A stretch of 64,000 bases of DNA. Source: Erysipelothrix piscisicarius (GTDB lineage: Bacteria; Bacillota_I; Bacilli_A; Erysipelotrichales; Erysipelotrichaceae). The translations under genes were made by a program, and so were the position numbers. The DNA lies in assembly GCF_003931795.1 (NCBI RefSeq), contig NZ_CP034234.1, forward strand, positions 62,001 through 126,000, given 5' to 3'. This document shows positions 1 to 8,663 of the stretch, in pieces; position 1 is the first letter of the stretch, and the number at the start of each line of letters is the position of its first letter. The notes beneath the pieces were generated by a model. The model had not been told where the DNA came from. It ran no database searches and saw only the letters and a list, made by a program, of their open reading frames with translations.

Positions 1-797
1 GCAATTTGTTGGACCCCAAACGTACAATCTCCTGCGGCATACAACCCTGGCATATTCGTTTCCATATTCTCATTAACAAGAATCCGACCATTTTCAACAC
101 CTAGACCTAATTTATTTGCGAGATCGGTGCTGGTAGCAGAACCAATGGCAACAAAGATACCATCCAATTCTAAGATACCTGATTCCATTTCCACGCCCGA
201 AACCTTTTCCTCACCAACCACGGTCTTTACTTTTTCTTCGAGAATAATACAACGGTCATCAAAAGTTCCTGTGATTGGCTCACCATTGGTCAATACATAG
301 ACTTTCGATGCTACCTCTACAAGTTCCGCTGCTTCATGAGCTGCATACTCAGCACTTCCAACCACGGCAACCGTTTTACCGCGATAGAAAAATGCATCGC
401 ATACTGCACAATATGAAACACCACGTCCATTATAATTACGGATTTTTCGAATTCTTGGAATGTTTCGATGAGACCCCGTCGCTAACAACACACTGATGGC
501 TTTATACGTTTCATGAATCGTTTCAACAACATAAGTTGCTCCATCAAAACCAATGGACAACACTTCATCCGTCACAACTTCAATGCCCAACTCAATGGCT
601 TGATCAATCCCACGTTGAACCAATTCAACACCACCAATTGAGGTGAATCCGTAGAAATTATCCACATCCCGTGCCGTTTCACTTGCGCCTAAATCTTTAC
701 CAATAACCGTTGTGTTTACATTCCCACGTTTAAGATATACGGCAGCTTGAATCCCCGCAGGTCCCTTGCCAATTATTAATGCATCCGTTTCTTTCAT
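1..797 (-). CDS. trxB: Thioredoxin reductase-like flavoprotein (3' end beyond window)
   Basis: FAD/NAD(P)H-dependent disulfide oxidoreductase that would reduce thioredoxin in the cytoplasm. The first 265 residues are present; the C-terminus lies before base 1. Seen: N-terminal dinucleotide-binding motif IIGKGPAGIQAA; the redox pair CAVC at residues 130-133 followed by DAFFYRGK, as in TrxB; a second nucleotide-binding segment (VAVVGSAEYAAHEA); and the FAD-contacting GLYAAGDC near the window edge. The ATG at 797 follows GGAGATATCT. CAVC instead of the common CATC and the divergent first glycine motif leave open a TrxB paralogue with another partner. Confidence 0.85.
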   Translation of the reverse strand, partial: MKETDALIIGKGPAGIQAAVYLKRGNVNTTVIGKDLGASETARDVDNFYGFTSIGGVELVQRGIDQAIELGIEVVTDEVLSIGFDGATYVVETIHETYKAISVLLATGSHRNIPRIRKIRNYNGRGVSYCAVCDAFFYRGKTVAVVGSAEYAAHEAAELVEVASKVYVLTNGEPITGTFDDRCIILEEKVKTVVGEEKVSGVEMESGILELDGIFVAIGSATSTDLANKLGLGVENGRILVNENMETNMPGLYAAGDCTFGVQQI

Positions 798-883
798 AGA
801 TATCTCCTTCAAACTCTTTCAATTATATGATATATGATTTTCGCATTCAAGTTTGATGTTTTTGAAAAAAATTAAAGTTTTTA

Positions 884-911
884 TTGAATTTAAAAATCAT
901 AGCGTTATAAT
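884..911 (+). promoter_or_regulatory. Promoter of tRNA-Lys
   Basis: TTGAAT (884-889) and a perfect TATAAT (906-911) are separated by 16 bp. The tRNA begins 13 bp after the -10 box, so transcription would start only a few bases before the mature 5' end. Confidence 0.65.
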
Positions 912-923
912 ATAAAGGCAAAC

Positions 924-999
924 GCTCCGTTAGCTCAGTCGGTAGAGCAACTGACTCTTAATCAGTGGGTCCACGGTTCGAGCCCGTGACGGAGCACCA
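924..999 (+). tRNA. tRNA-Lys (anticodon CUU)
   Basis: A complete cloverleaf of 76 nt. The acceptor GCTCCGT pairs with ACGGAGC, the discriminator is A, and CCA is encoded. The anticodon stem ACTGA/TCAGT encloses loop CTCTTAA, giving anticodon CTT (reads AAG). The T arm contains GGTTCGAGCC. It is a single-gene unit followed at once by a terminator. Confidence 0.97.
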
Positions 1000-1012
1000 T
1001 TGAGTTTATTAC

Positions 1013-1034
1013 ACCACTTTCGAGTGGTTTTTTT
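1013..1034 (+). terminator. Rho-independent terminator of tRNA-Lys
   Basis: The stem CCACT/AGTGG has a TTCG tetraloop and is followed by seven T. Confidence 0.85.
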
Positions 1035-1040
1035 ATGTTC

Positions 1041-1083
1041 AAGCAAAAACAGTTGGCGGTTCCAAACGAAACACCAACTGTTT
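1041..1083 (-). terminator. Terminator of the S51 peptidase gene
   Basis: The inverted repeat AAACAGTTGG/CCAACTGTTT lies just past the stop codon. On the minus strand it is followed by a T-rich stretch. Confidence 0.75.
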
Positions 1084-1088
1084 ATTTT

Positions 1089-1814
1089 TTAAAGATTCAA
1101 TTCAATTTCCAAGACGTCATCTTCATGAATTTCATGCTTTTGAATCGTACCATCAACATGCGTCAAAACATACGCTTTACAGTGATTATGTTCTTTAAAA
1201 ATATGTGCTTTCGATCCTTCGTAAATCATCGCAACCCCATTCTCCAACGCAATCCCTGGTACAGATGGATACGCTTTATAAAATGCATCAAATGTCTCAC
1301 GACCTGGCTCATTATAGTTTGGTACATGAACTGCTTGAATAAAACCAAGACCTGATGTCATGATGAACTTCCAATCTTCCTTATTATCAAAGGACTCTGA
1401 ATCACTATGACTGTATTGGTACCAGCAATTGGACCCTGCACTAAGACCTGCGAGGATAATTCCACGGTGATACGCATCTTTTAACACATGATCAACACCC
1501 CGTTGACGCCATACTTTAATCATCATACGAGTATCCCCACCACCAACATAAATTAAATCGGTATTTAATAATTTATACTGAATGACAGCTTGAGATGGAG
1601 ACTCCGACACAAGTTTTAAAACGTCTACAACACACCCAAGCGCTTCAAATCGTTGCGTGAGCGCCTCGATATATTCAACACGATCTGAGCTCGCAGTCGG
1701 TAACACAAGCACGCGTGGCTCCTTCTTTCCGGTCATTGCGATTAATTCCTTTTCGATCGCGGGTGCACTTCCAAATACATCGGTGCCCCCACCAATTGTT
1801 ACGATTGTTCCCAT
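1089..1814 (-). CDS. Peptidase S51 family protein (dipeptidase E / cyanophycinase-like)
   Basis: Class I glutamine-amidotransferase-fold serine peptidase; known relatives release N-terminal Asp from dipeptides (PepE) or cleave cyanophycin. Seen: N-terminal TIVTIGGG; central YVGGGDTRMM; nucleophile motif LSAGSNCW, where the Ser is the expected catalytic residue; and a late PNYNEPGRETFDAF segment. The start at 1814 is chosen because AGAGGTGA precedes it; an upstream in-frame extension lacks a ribosome site. Length (241 aa) fits the family. Substrate cannot be assigned. Confidence 0.85.
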   Translation of the reverse strand: MGTIVTIGGGTDVFGSAPAIEKELIAMTGKKEPRVLVLPTASSDRVEYIEALTQRFEALGCVVDVLKLVSESPSQAVIQYKLLNTDLIYVGGGDTRMMIKVWRQRGVDHVLKDAYHRGIILAGLSAGSNCWYQYSHSDSESFDNKEDWKFIMTSGLGFIQAVHVPNYNEPGRETFDAFYKAYPSVPGIALENGVAMIYEGSKAHIFKEHNHCKAYVLTHVDGTIQKHEIHEDDVLEIELNL

Positions 1815-1895
1815 AAAATCACCTCTTTGATATATGAGATTAACACAAGATTGCTTAAAACACAAGAAATTTAAAATGCCACTCAACCCACAACG

Positions 1896-2078
1896 CTATT
1901 TGTGATCTTTATCTTTTAGACCCAATAACCCATAAAGAAAGTGTTCATTCAACATTATAAATACAAATAAAATTACAACGATTCCCGTAATCTTTACTTC
2001 CAAGTCGAAAATCATAAAAAAGATTGCACATACGATAATTTCTACCGACCAAATCATGATTTTTTTTGAATCTTTCAT
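1896..2078 (-). CDS. Small two-helix membrane protein, unknown function
   Basis: A 60-residue protein with basic N-terminus (MKDSKKIMIW), two hydrophobic helices (about residues 8-25 and 29-46) and a charged tail LKDKDHK. The ATG at 2078 sits about 10 bp after GGAGGAG; a GTG three codons upstream would be too close to that site. It lies 81 bp upstream of the S51 gene and may be cotranscribed. No family recognised. Confidence 0.5.
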   Translation of the reverse strand: MKDSKKIMIWSVEIIVCAIFFMIFDLEVKITGIVVILFVFIMLNEHFLYGLLGLKDKDHK

Positions 2079-2191
2079 AGCGATCACACTCCTCCATACA
2101 TTATAACACTCTCATCTCAAAACCAAAAATAATAATTGAAGGTCTGCTTTATGTAGCGTATGATAATATAAAGAGATTGGAGATGGAACGT

Positions 2192-2674
2192 ATGTTGAAG
2201 GTTGTTGAGTTGGAAAATGAAATTGTACATCATTCCTTAAAATTAATTGGCAAACGCTATACAGAAGCAGATCAGGAAAATGGTATGTATCAAAATCAAT
2301 GGAAGACATGGTTTGAAGCTGATTTATTTGAGGATGTTATGAAAGAGTGTGCACCACATTATGCCTCACCCATTGGTCTTATTGCGGAAGATGATGCATA
2401 TTGGATTGGACAAATTTTTAAACGTGATGCACCGGTACCAAAATCTTATGAGTGTTATGATTTACCGAATGGCGTCCTTGTGAACGTCTTTATTGAGGGG
2501 TCAACACGCAATGGTGAACTCTTTGAAACACCACTTGTTGATTTCGCTTGGAATCATTTAAAACAAGCAAATGTCATTGAAGCAGAACGTCAACCTAAAG
2601 TTGTTTTGGAACGGTATGAATATTTTGATCCCAGTCAAGAAACAACAGTCATGATTATTGGATTTGTAATTTAG
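2192..2674 (+). CDS. Conserved hypothetical protein, possibly GyrI-like ligand-binding fold
   Basis: A 160-residue soluble protein without membrane segments or DNA-binding motif. The alternation of strands with aromatic and acidic residues, ending in a YEYFDPS...VMIIGFVI strand, is reminiscent of GyrI-like/SOUL effector-binding domains, but this is a weak resemblance. The ATG at 2192 follows TTGGAGATGG at correct spacing; the upstream in-frame TTG overlaps that ribosome site. It is divergent from the small membrane protein and has its own terminator. Confidence 0.55.
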   Translation: MLKVVELENEIVHHSLKLIGKRYTEADQENGMYQNQWKTWFEADLFEDVMKECAPHYASPIGLIAEDDAYWIGQIFKRDAPVPKSYECYDLPNGVLVNVFIEGSTRNGELFETPLVDFAWNHLKQANVIEAERQPKVVLERYEYFDPSQETTVMIIGFVI

Positions 2675-2697
2675 AGCGTAGTTTATGCTCTTTTTTT
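2673..2697 (+). terminator. Terminator after the hypothetical gene
   Basis: The hairpin GAGCGTA/TATGCTC (one G-T pair) is followed by seven T and overlaps the stop codon. Confidence 0.7.
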
Positions 2698-2760
2698 ATG
2701 GATAACCTATGCTTAAAACATCATCTATGGCATAATACTTGTAATATAAAGGAGACACTT

Positions 2761-3792
2761 ATGAAACATCTAATCCATGATTTAGAAATACTTTTAAACA
2801 TTAAAAGTCCTACTGGAAATACTGAAGAAGCTGTATTATTCTGTGAGAAACGCTTCCAATCATTAGGCCTTAAAACTTATCGAACCGTTAAATGTGCACT
2901 GATTGCCACATTAGAGGGTGACTGTACCGATAAAGAAGTTACGTTATCCGCACATGTAGATACCTTGGGATGTCTTGTTAAAGAGATTACATCCGATGGT
3001 AAACTTCGTCTTCCCCAATTAGGTGGTTATGCATGGGCAACGATTGAAGGCGAACATGTCGCAATTGAAACGCTGTCGGGCCGTTTTTATTCTGGAACAA
3101 TTCTTACAAATGTCGCATCCTCTCATGTACACGGATCACTGACATCCACAACAGAGCGGACTCAAAAGAACTTAGAAGTTCGTATCGATGAAAAAGTTAA
3201 AACATATGATGATGTTATTGCTTTAGGCATTAATGTTGGAGACTATGTTCATTTAGATCCACGTTGTCAAGTAACTGAGAGCGGCTTTATCAAATCCCGT
3301 CACCTGGATGATAAGGCGTGTGTCATTGCTTTATTTGGTATGGCTGAACATTTTGTATCCACAAAAACAAAACCAACCTACACAACCAATTTCTTTATCT
3401 CTACATTTGAAGAGGTTGGACATGGATCAAGTGCCGCAATTCCCGAAAAAACATTTGAATTCATCGCAGTCGATATGGCTGCACCTGGACAAGGTCAAAC
3501 ATCAGACGAATTTTCAGTGACAATCTGTGCGAAAGATAGTAGTGGTCCTTATGATTATGACCTTCGCAAACGTCTTGTTGCCCTTGCTTCACAAAACAAA
3601 ATTCCTTATAAGATTGATATCTATCCTTACTATGGCTCCGATGCTTCGGCTGCATTACGTACAGGATATGATTTTAAAGCAGGACTGATTGGTCCCGGCG
3701 TTGATGCATCACACAGCTTTGAACGGACACATGAAGAAGCCATTCAAGCGACCATCGACCTTGGAATTGCCTACCTCACCTCAACATTTTAA
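2761..3792 (+). CDS. M42 family metallopeptidase (glutamyl aminopeptidase-like)
   Basis: A cytoplasmic dinuclear-metal aminopeptidase. Seen: metal and catalytic motifs in family order, SAHVDT (His ligand), RHLDDKA (bridging Asp), FEEVGHG (general base and ligand Glu), AVDMA (Asp ligand) and a C-terminal DASHSFERTH (His ligand). Length is 343 aa, usual for M42. The ATG at 2761 has AAAGGAG eight bases upstream; an earlier in-frame start at 2698 lacks one. Relatives form large tetrahedral oligomers that trim peptides. The annotation endoglucanase sometimes given to this family is not supported. Confidence 0.92.
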   Translation: MKHLIHDLEILLNIKSPTGNTEEAVLFCEKRFQSLGLKTYRTVKCALIATLEGDCTDKEVTLSAHVDTLGCLVKEITSDGKLRLPQLGGYAWATIEGEHVAIETLSGRFYSGTILTNVASSHVHGSLTSTTERTQKNLEVRIDEKVKTYDDVIALGINVGDYVHLDPRCQVTESGFIKSRHLDDKACVIALFGMAEHFVSTKTKPTYTTNFFISTFEEVGHGSSAAIPEKTFEFIAVDMAAPGQGQTSDEFSVTICAKDSSGPYDYDLRKRLVALASQNKIPYKIDIYPYYGSDASAALRTGYDFKAGLIGPGVDASHSFERTHEEAIQATIDLGIAYLTSTF

Positions 3793-3817
3793 CCAAATCC
3801 TTTGATTTGGTTTTTTT
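3791..3817 (+). terminator. Terminator of the M42 peptidase gene
   Basis: The stem AACCAAATC/GATTTGGTT is followed by a run of T; it includes the last bases of the stop codon. Confidence 0.85.
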
Positions 3818-3943
3818 AAGCAAGATTTCTATCTTTTTAAGAGATGTTTAATTTGTGAAATGAATCCAATAAAGGACAAAATAAGCCAATTTACCGCTAA
3901 TATAGATAATATACTACGCATTTATTGTGAACACTCTGAAATT

Positions 3944-3957
3944 TGTAAGCGTTTACT
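3944..3957 (+). promoter_or_regulatory. Candidate CcpA cre site upstream of the AraC gene
   Basis: TGTAAGCGTTTACT matches the cre consensus TGWAANCGNTNWCA at all but the last base and abuts the -35 box of the promoter below. Confidence 0.5.
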
Positions 3958-3985
3958 TGACACTTAATAAAAGCAAGTCTATACT
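3957..3985 (+). promoter_or_regulatory. Sigma-A-type promoter of the AraC regulator gene
   Basis: A perfect TTGACA (3957-3962), 17-bp spacer and TATACT (3980-3985). This implies a leader of about 45 nt before the ATG at 4035. The rest of the 3818-4034 gap is AT-rich without a gene. Confidence 0.8.
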
Positions 3986-4034
3986 GAAAATATAAGATAA
4001 TGATATATAAAGAATTGTTTAGGGGTGCTAGGGT

Positions 4035-4853
4035 ATGAATAATCTATATTTCGAACATTATAGTTTTAGTCGTGCAGATTCGCCATTAATTGTGGAACAT
4101 TGCGAATTTGATCTTTCAACTGCAACCAATGCCTTTTATTGGCATAATGACTTTGAAATTATTTTAGTCAAAACCGGTCTGTGTGAGATTGATATTGAAG
4201 ATGAGGTCTTTACCGCAATGAAAGACACGGTCGTCTTTATAAATCCTGGGCAAACACGACGAATTGTACCAAAAACAGAAGGCATAACACTTGATCGTTA
4301 TATCATTGATCATCGTTATCCGGAAAATTTTAATCTGGATTTGGAACATAAACAGTTTGAAACACTCTCACTTAGGCAAGAACTTGTAGCCATTTTACAT
4401 GTAATTTCGCTTGAGTACGATGCGAGTCTTAGTGATGAAACATCATCTCTAAATCCTTTAACCTATTCCCTCTTTGACATGCTGGTTAAATATCAACCAC
4501 GCGTTCCCGTTCATACTGATCGCAAACATTCAAAAATTGATATCGTAAAACAAGGCATTCAGTATATGCATAAAAATTATAAAGAGGAACTTACACTTGA
4601 TCAAATTTGTCGTGATATTGGAATCAGTAAGTTTTATTACTGTCGTCTTTTTAAAGAAGAGACCGATACGACAATCAACAGCTACCTCAATGAGGTACGG
4701 TGTCATTATGCTTATGAACTCTTAAGCGAGTCAAACCTACGTGTGGGCGAGGTTGCTAAAGCCTGTGGCTATAATTCAACTTCTTATTTTACCAAAATAT
4801 TTAAGCATTTATTTGGCTATCCTCCTTCACATGTGGAGAAAACTGTCGTCTAG
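4035..4853 (+). CDS. AraC family transcriptional regulator
   Basis: A 272-residue regulator. Residues about 15-110 look like a cupin sensor domain (WHNDFEIILVKTG and FINPGQTRRIVP). The C-terminal ~95 residues carry the double helix-turn-helix of AraC/XylS proteins: LDQICRDIGISKFYYCRLFKEE, then VGEVAKACGYNSTSYFTKIFK and GYPPS. Start ATG at 4035 is preceded by AGGGGTGCTAGGGT. Many relatives control sugar uptake genes; the cre-like site at its promoter agrees with carbon-source control. No clear target gene adjoins it, so the regulon is unknown. Confidence 0.88.
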   Translation: MNNLYFEHYSFSRADSPLIVEHCEFDLSTATNAFYWHNDFEIILVKTGLCEIDIEDEVFTAMKDTVVFINPGQTRRIVPKTEGITLDRYIIDHRYPENFNLDLEHKQFETLSLRQELVAILHVISLEYDASLSDETSSLNPLTYSLFDMLVKYQPRVPVHTDRKHSKIDIVKQGIQYMHKNYKEELTLDQICRDIGISKFYYCRLFKEETDTTINSYLNEVRCHYAYELLSESNLRVGEVAKACGYNSTSYFTKIFKHLFGYPPSHVEKTVV

Positions 4854-4861
4854 TCCTTATT

Positions 4862-4893
4862 TAAAAAGCAGCTGAGTCCGTCGGCTGCTTTTT
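4862..4893 (+). terminator. Terminator of the AraC regulator gene
   Basis: AAAAAGCAGC and GCTGCTTTTT form the stem, ending in a T run. Confidence 0.85.
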
Positions 4894-4961
4894 ATGTGCA
4901 CGTCTTTCTCATATTTTCTAAGATGATGTTACAATACTTGTGAAAGTAAGAGGAAATTGTA

Positions 4962-5897
4962 ATGAAAATATTATTTGCAGGTGCGGGTGCCATGGGTGCG
5001 CGCTTTGGTGCCCTATTGCACCGTAGTGGTAATGAAATTGTTTTTGCGGATGGATGGCAAGCACATCGTGATGCAATCAATGAACACGGACTCAAGATGA
5101 TTATTGATGGCGTCGATGAAGGCTTTGTTCAGATTCCAGCGGTTTCACCAAGTCAAGTCGAAGGAACCTTTGATCTTGTCTTTGTCTTTACCAAAGCGAT
5201 GCATCTTGATGCTATGATGCAAGACATCAAACACGTCATTACCGACAACACACGCGTAATCTGTTTATTGAATGGATTGGGAAATGTTGAGGTTATTGAA
5301 CGATATGTTCCTCAAGAAAATATCTTTTTAGGGGTAACCGTATGGACTTCAGGTCTTGGTGGCCCTGGAATTGTTGATGCAGTTGGGTCCGGTGCTATTG
5401 AACTCCAACAAGTTCATCAAACCCAATCACCCTTTAATAAAACACTCCTTGAGACCTTAAACCAAGCTGGACTTAATGTTGTTTACAGCGATGATGTGAA
5501 ACAATCAATCTGGAATAAAGTTGCATTAAACTCCGTACTCAATACATATTGTACCTTAATCGATTGCAACGTAGCGGAATACGGTCATTATGAAAACAAT
5601 CGTATTCTTACTGACTTAGTTGTGGATGAAGTCATTGCGGTTGCCAATGCTGAAGGGATTCTTTTGGATAAGGATGCTTTAGTCGCTAAAATTGAAGCCG
5701 TCTACGATCCACAAAAAGCCGGCAATCATTACCCCTCCCTCTACCAAGATATGGCAGCAGGGCGTAAAACAGAGATTGATTATCTGAATGGAGCAATTGC
5801 CCGTTTAGGTGCAAAACACGGAATTGCGACACCGGTATGTTTGGCGATTACACATATGATTCATGCTAAAGAAGGCGTAAAGAAAACACATCGTTAG
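4962..5897 (+). CDS. panE: 2-dehydropantoate 2-reductase family protein
   Basis: NADPH-dependent ketopantoate reductase of coenzyme A biosynthesis, or a close ApbA/PanE paralogue. Seen: N-terminal Rossmann motif FAGAGAMGARFGALL; FVFTKAMHLD; the catalytic Lys region SIWNKVALNSVLNTYC; and the C-terminal YPSLYQDMAAGRKTEIDYLNGAI signature. The length of 311 aa is typical. The ATG at 4962 follows AGAGGAAATTGTA. It is monocistronic and convergent with the receiver gene. No other pan gene is nearby, so ketopantoate as substrate is likely but not certain. Confidence 0.85.
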   Translation: MKILFAGAGAMGARFGALLHRSGNEIVFADGWQAHRDAINEHGLKMIIDGVDEGFVQIPAVSPSQVEGTFDLVFVFTKAMHLDAMMQDIKHVITDNTRVICLLNGLGNVEVIERYVPQENIFLGVTVWTSGLGGPGIVDAVGSGAIELQQVHQTQSPFNKTLLETLNQAGLNVVYSDDVKQSIWNKVALNSVLNTYCTLIDCNVAEYGHYENNRILTDLVVDEVIAVANAEGILLDKDALVAKIEAVYDPQKAGNHYPSLYQDMAAGRKTEIDYLNGAIARLGAKHGIATPVCLAITHMIHAKEGVKKTHR

Positions 5898-5914
5898 ATG
5901 TGTTTTCTTTTTTT
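5881..5914. terminator. Bidirectional terminator between panE and the receiver gene
   Basis: AGAAAACACATC and GATGTGTTTTCT form a 12-bp perfect stem with loop GTTA and T-rich flanks both ways. It contains the ends of both convergent genes. Confidence 0.85.
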
Positions 5915-6247
5915 ATACTCATTAATTAACGTGGTGATACGCTCAAGGATCACCTCACAATTGTACGGCTCAACAATATAGTCTTGCGCCCCTTGGACTA
6001 AAAGTTCGAGCGTTCGCTTCGGACGGTACCGTGTTGTTACGCTGACAATAGGTTTGTGATAATTTTCCTTAAGCCATGGGATGAGGGCTGCACCATCGTG
6101 ATCACAATAATCTATATCCACGAGGAAGCAATCCGTATCCTCTGATTGAAGTGGAAACGTATGGATAGTCTTCACACACCATGTCGGATCAAAACAATCG
6201 AGTAGGTTGGGAATATCATGATGACTTATGATTGTGATTGTATACAT
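5894..6247 (-). CDS. Degenerate response-regulator receiver domain protein
   Basis: A stand-alone CheY-like domain of 117 aa with no output domain. Asp44 (CFLVDIDY) sits where the phosphoacceptor is expected and Thr71/72 where the switch Thr is. However, the conserved Lys before Pro is Glu (VEPY, residue 93) and the N-terminal acidic pair is replaced by Ser-His-His (residues 8-10). This suggests a pseudo-receiver that may not be phosphorylated normally. The ATG at 6247 follows AAGGAG by 8 bp and lies 4 bases past the stop of the GNAT gene, so the two are probably cotranscribed. No histidine kinase is adjacent. Confidence 0.65.
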   Translation of the reverse strand: MYTITIISHHDIPNLLDCFDPTWCVKTIHTFPLQSEDTDCFLVDIDYCDHDGAALIPWLKENYHKPIVSVTTRYRPKRTLELLVQGAQDYIVEPYNCEVILERITTLINEYKKRKHI

Positions 6248-6251
6248 TTCA

Positions 6252-7681
6252 TTAACTCCTTGATTCATTGTGATGCGTCGTTTTAATTTGAAAGCGTTTA
6301 TCGTTAATGTTGATCGTTTTAAACCCATCAAGGGCCCTATCGATCGTGGATTCAATAATAATATAAGGAATTTGATGGTATATTGCAATCTGTTCTGCGC
6401 AATCAATCATTATTTTTATCAATAAATCGTCACGCACACTTTCAAGGCTTTCGAAGCACTGTATCATCATTTGGGTCTCACACTCAAAATTGTAAGCTAA
6501 ATAACCTAGGATTGATTGGGACGATGCGATTGTAATGAAACGCTGTGTTTCACTCAATGTATGCGTTGGAAAGCACGCTTGAATTTTTGTTATGCATTCA
6601 AGGCTTTGATGTGCGGGCCACACATATGTCTGATACCGTTCATGATGCCTTAACTTCCATTGTGATCGAGTTATTCCATAGGATACCGAATCATAGTAAA
6701 CACCTTGATAATAGCGGGCTTTTTTTATCACTGCTTCGCGGTTCATACCCAATTTGTCACCAATACGCTGCATCCCGATATTTCCAGACCATGTCACAAA
6801 TCCAATGCGTTCGATTTCATAAAATAAAAACGCTTCATGAATTAATAGTTTCATTACTACGGTCCCAATTCCTTTAGACCAAAAAGATTCATCAAAAAGA
6901 TCAAAACCACTATTCATCCAACGCGTACGTTGATCTTGCCAGTACAAGGAAGTCCGACCAATAATCACATCATCATATAAGATTACCCGGGTGCGGGGAT
7001 TGTTGAGGTAGAAAGGTGCTTCGTTCTCAAGAAATTCACGTAAAGACTTTTGTTGGTATTCCTCAAAATAAGGTGCATCCAAATCACACCACGCATAATG
7101 CGGCTCTTTCGCTGACAACTCCCAAATACGCGGTAAATCTGTATGGCGAAACGGTCTTAGCTGAAGTTTCGATTCAATAAAACTTTGTTTCGGTTTAAAC
7201 TGTTTTCGAGTAAGGGCAAGCACCCATTGACTTGGACGATACCCTTCGGGTGGATCCACCGCAATAAACCCCAAAGACTGATAGAGGTGAATGGCACGAT
7301 GATTTTGTGGACTTGGATCAACATATACATGGGTACATGATGTCTTTTTAAACACTTCATGAATGAGCCAACTTAATGCGTAACCACCCACATGAAAACG
7401 ATTGTACAGTTTAATATCAAGTTGCGCATAAGTATCAACGACCCGATAGAAGAGTTCCCCGACATAGTCATGGTTTTGATATACACTAAAATGAACTGAA
7501 TTGTGATTTAAATGAATCTGTTGGACCATCGTTGCATGGCTTCATCATCCAACAACAATCCCGACTCAAAGCCAACATGATGCATTATTTCAGGGTCAGC
7601 CCATAACTGCTGGAGGTTCTTTAAATCCTTTTCCTGTGTAGGTTCAATCGCTATATTTAGACTTTGTTTATGCCAATTCAT
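6252..7681 (-). pseudogene. Multi-domain GNAT acetyltransferase, frameshifted near its N-terminus
   Basis: The frame opens at 7681 after AGAGGTGAAGTG and gives 57 residues (7508-7681) that look like the beginning of a GNAT domain. A second frame from 7529 continues the fold for 425 residues. Restoring one C in the CC at 7526-7527 joins them as ...MQRWVQQIHL... and gives about 476 aa. Modules seen: a first GNAT domain (ending NHRAIHLYQSLGF), a RimJ-like GNAT with a FWSKGIGTVVMKLL acetyl-CoA loop and SGNIGMQRIGDKLGM, and a C-terminal domain resembling a degenerate GNAT. Substrates are unknown. The break matches the homopolymer losses elsewhere in the window and may be artefactual. Confidence 0.7.
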
Positions 7682-7764
7682 CACTTCACCTCTTTTCTAA
7701 AGAAAATATATCATAATGATAGGTTTTTAGGTAGCATCTGTTATTAAAAGGGACTCAAAGGATA

Positions 7765-7789
7765 CAAAAAAAGAGTCAGTGACTCTTTT
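7765..7789 (-). terminator. Terminator of the AIM24 gene
   Basis: AAAAGAGTCA/TGACTCTTTT is a tight hairpin with a T run on the minus strand; it overlaps the stop codon. Confidence 0.85.
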
Positions 7790-8543
7790 AGGCAATCGGC
7801 GCAAGCAATACTTTACCTGTACCACGATACACATTCACAAATCCTTCGCCTGAAACGGCAGAACCCATTAAACTTTTGGTAGATTTTTCGACACGGAAAT
7901 CCAAGGATCCAGACCATGCAATCGCAAAGGTTCCATCAATTCGAATTTCATCGTCTTGAAGTTCCACTACAATCAGTTCTTCACGAGGGACTGGGCTTTC
8001 CAAAACCGCAACACCATGACCTTCGAGTGCAAGGTTAAAAAGACCTTCTCCACCCATCATTGCGGATGATAAATTCCCACGAGAAACAACTTTTTGTTTG
8101 ATATCTGAATCGCAGGCAAGGAATAAACCATCTTCAAGCACAATTTTTCCCCAATCTTCAACACGTTCAAGCAGAATGTGTTTATATGTCGGTTCTAACA
8201 TCAAATATCCCGTTCCGGAGTATCGCGGTTTCGCAGCAGATTCTTTCGTTACAGAACCTTTGATTGCTTTTCCAATAAAATCCCCAACACCTTTCACATC
8301 TGCACCCATCTTCACATCACCGGCAGACCATTGCATCGCACCAGCACTAACCGTTACGGCTTGATTTTCCAGTTGAACATAGACTTGACGCTTACGAATA
8401 TTCATCTCGGATGCATAATATGCAGCAATCGCATTTTCGGCACTCACACTTAAATCCTTTTGGTATTCCAATACTTTAAAACAACCCATGGAAGCAACTT
8501 CCACAATATTACTGTTATCCTGTAAATTTTTAATTTGAATCAT
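7788..8543 (-). CDS. AIM24 family protein
   Basis: A 251-residue beta-rich protein of the AIM24/TerD-like fold family found in many Firmicutes and in mitochondria; the molecular role in bacteria is unknown. Seen: repeated Gly-rich strands such as SAGAMQWSAGDVKM, RYSGTGYLMLEPT, MMGGEGLFNLALEG and the C-terminal SGEGFVNVYRGTGKVLLAP, characteristic of the family. The ATG at 8543 follows AAGGAGAAGATA; the longer upstream frame has no ribosome site. Monocistronic. Confidence 0.85.
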   Translation of the reverse strand: MIQIKNLQDNSNIVEVASMGCFKVLEYQKDLSVSAENAIAAYYASEMNIRKRQVYVQLENQAVTVSAGAMQWSAGDVKMGADVKGVGDFIGKAIKGSVTKESAAKPRYSGTGYLMLEPTYKHILLERVEDWGKIVLEDGLFLACDSDIKQKVVSRGNLSSAMMGGEGLFNLALEGHGVAVLESPVPREELIVVELQDDEIRIDGTFAIAWSGSLDFRVEKSTKSLMGSAVSGEGFVNVYRGTGKVLLAPIA

Positions 8544-8633
8544 TATCTTCTCCTTATAATATAAGGCTATCCTACCAAATTTTATAGCGAGAAAGTGTTT
8601 AAACGACCTAAACCGCTCAATTTTTGTGCTCAA

Positions 8634-8663
8634 TGAAAAAAAAGACTGATTATTCAGTCTTTT
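8634..8663 (-). terminator. Terminator of the sda operon
   Basis: AAAAGACTGA/TCAGTCTTTT hairpin with a T run on the minus strand, overlapping the sdaAA stop. Confidence 0.85.
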
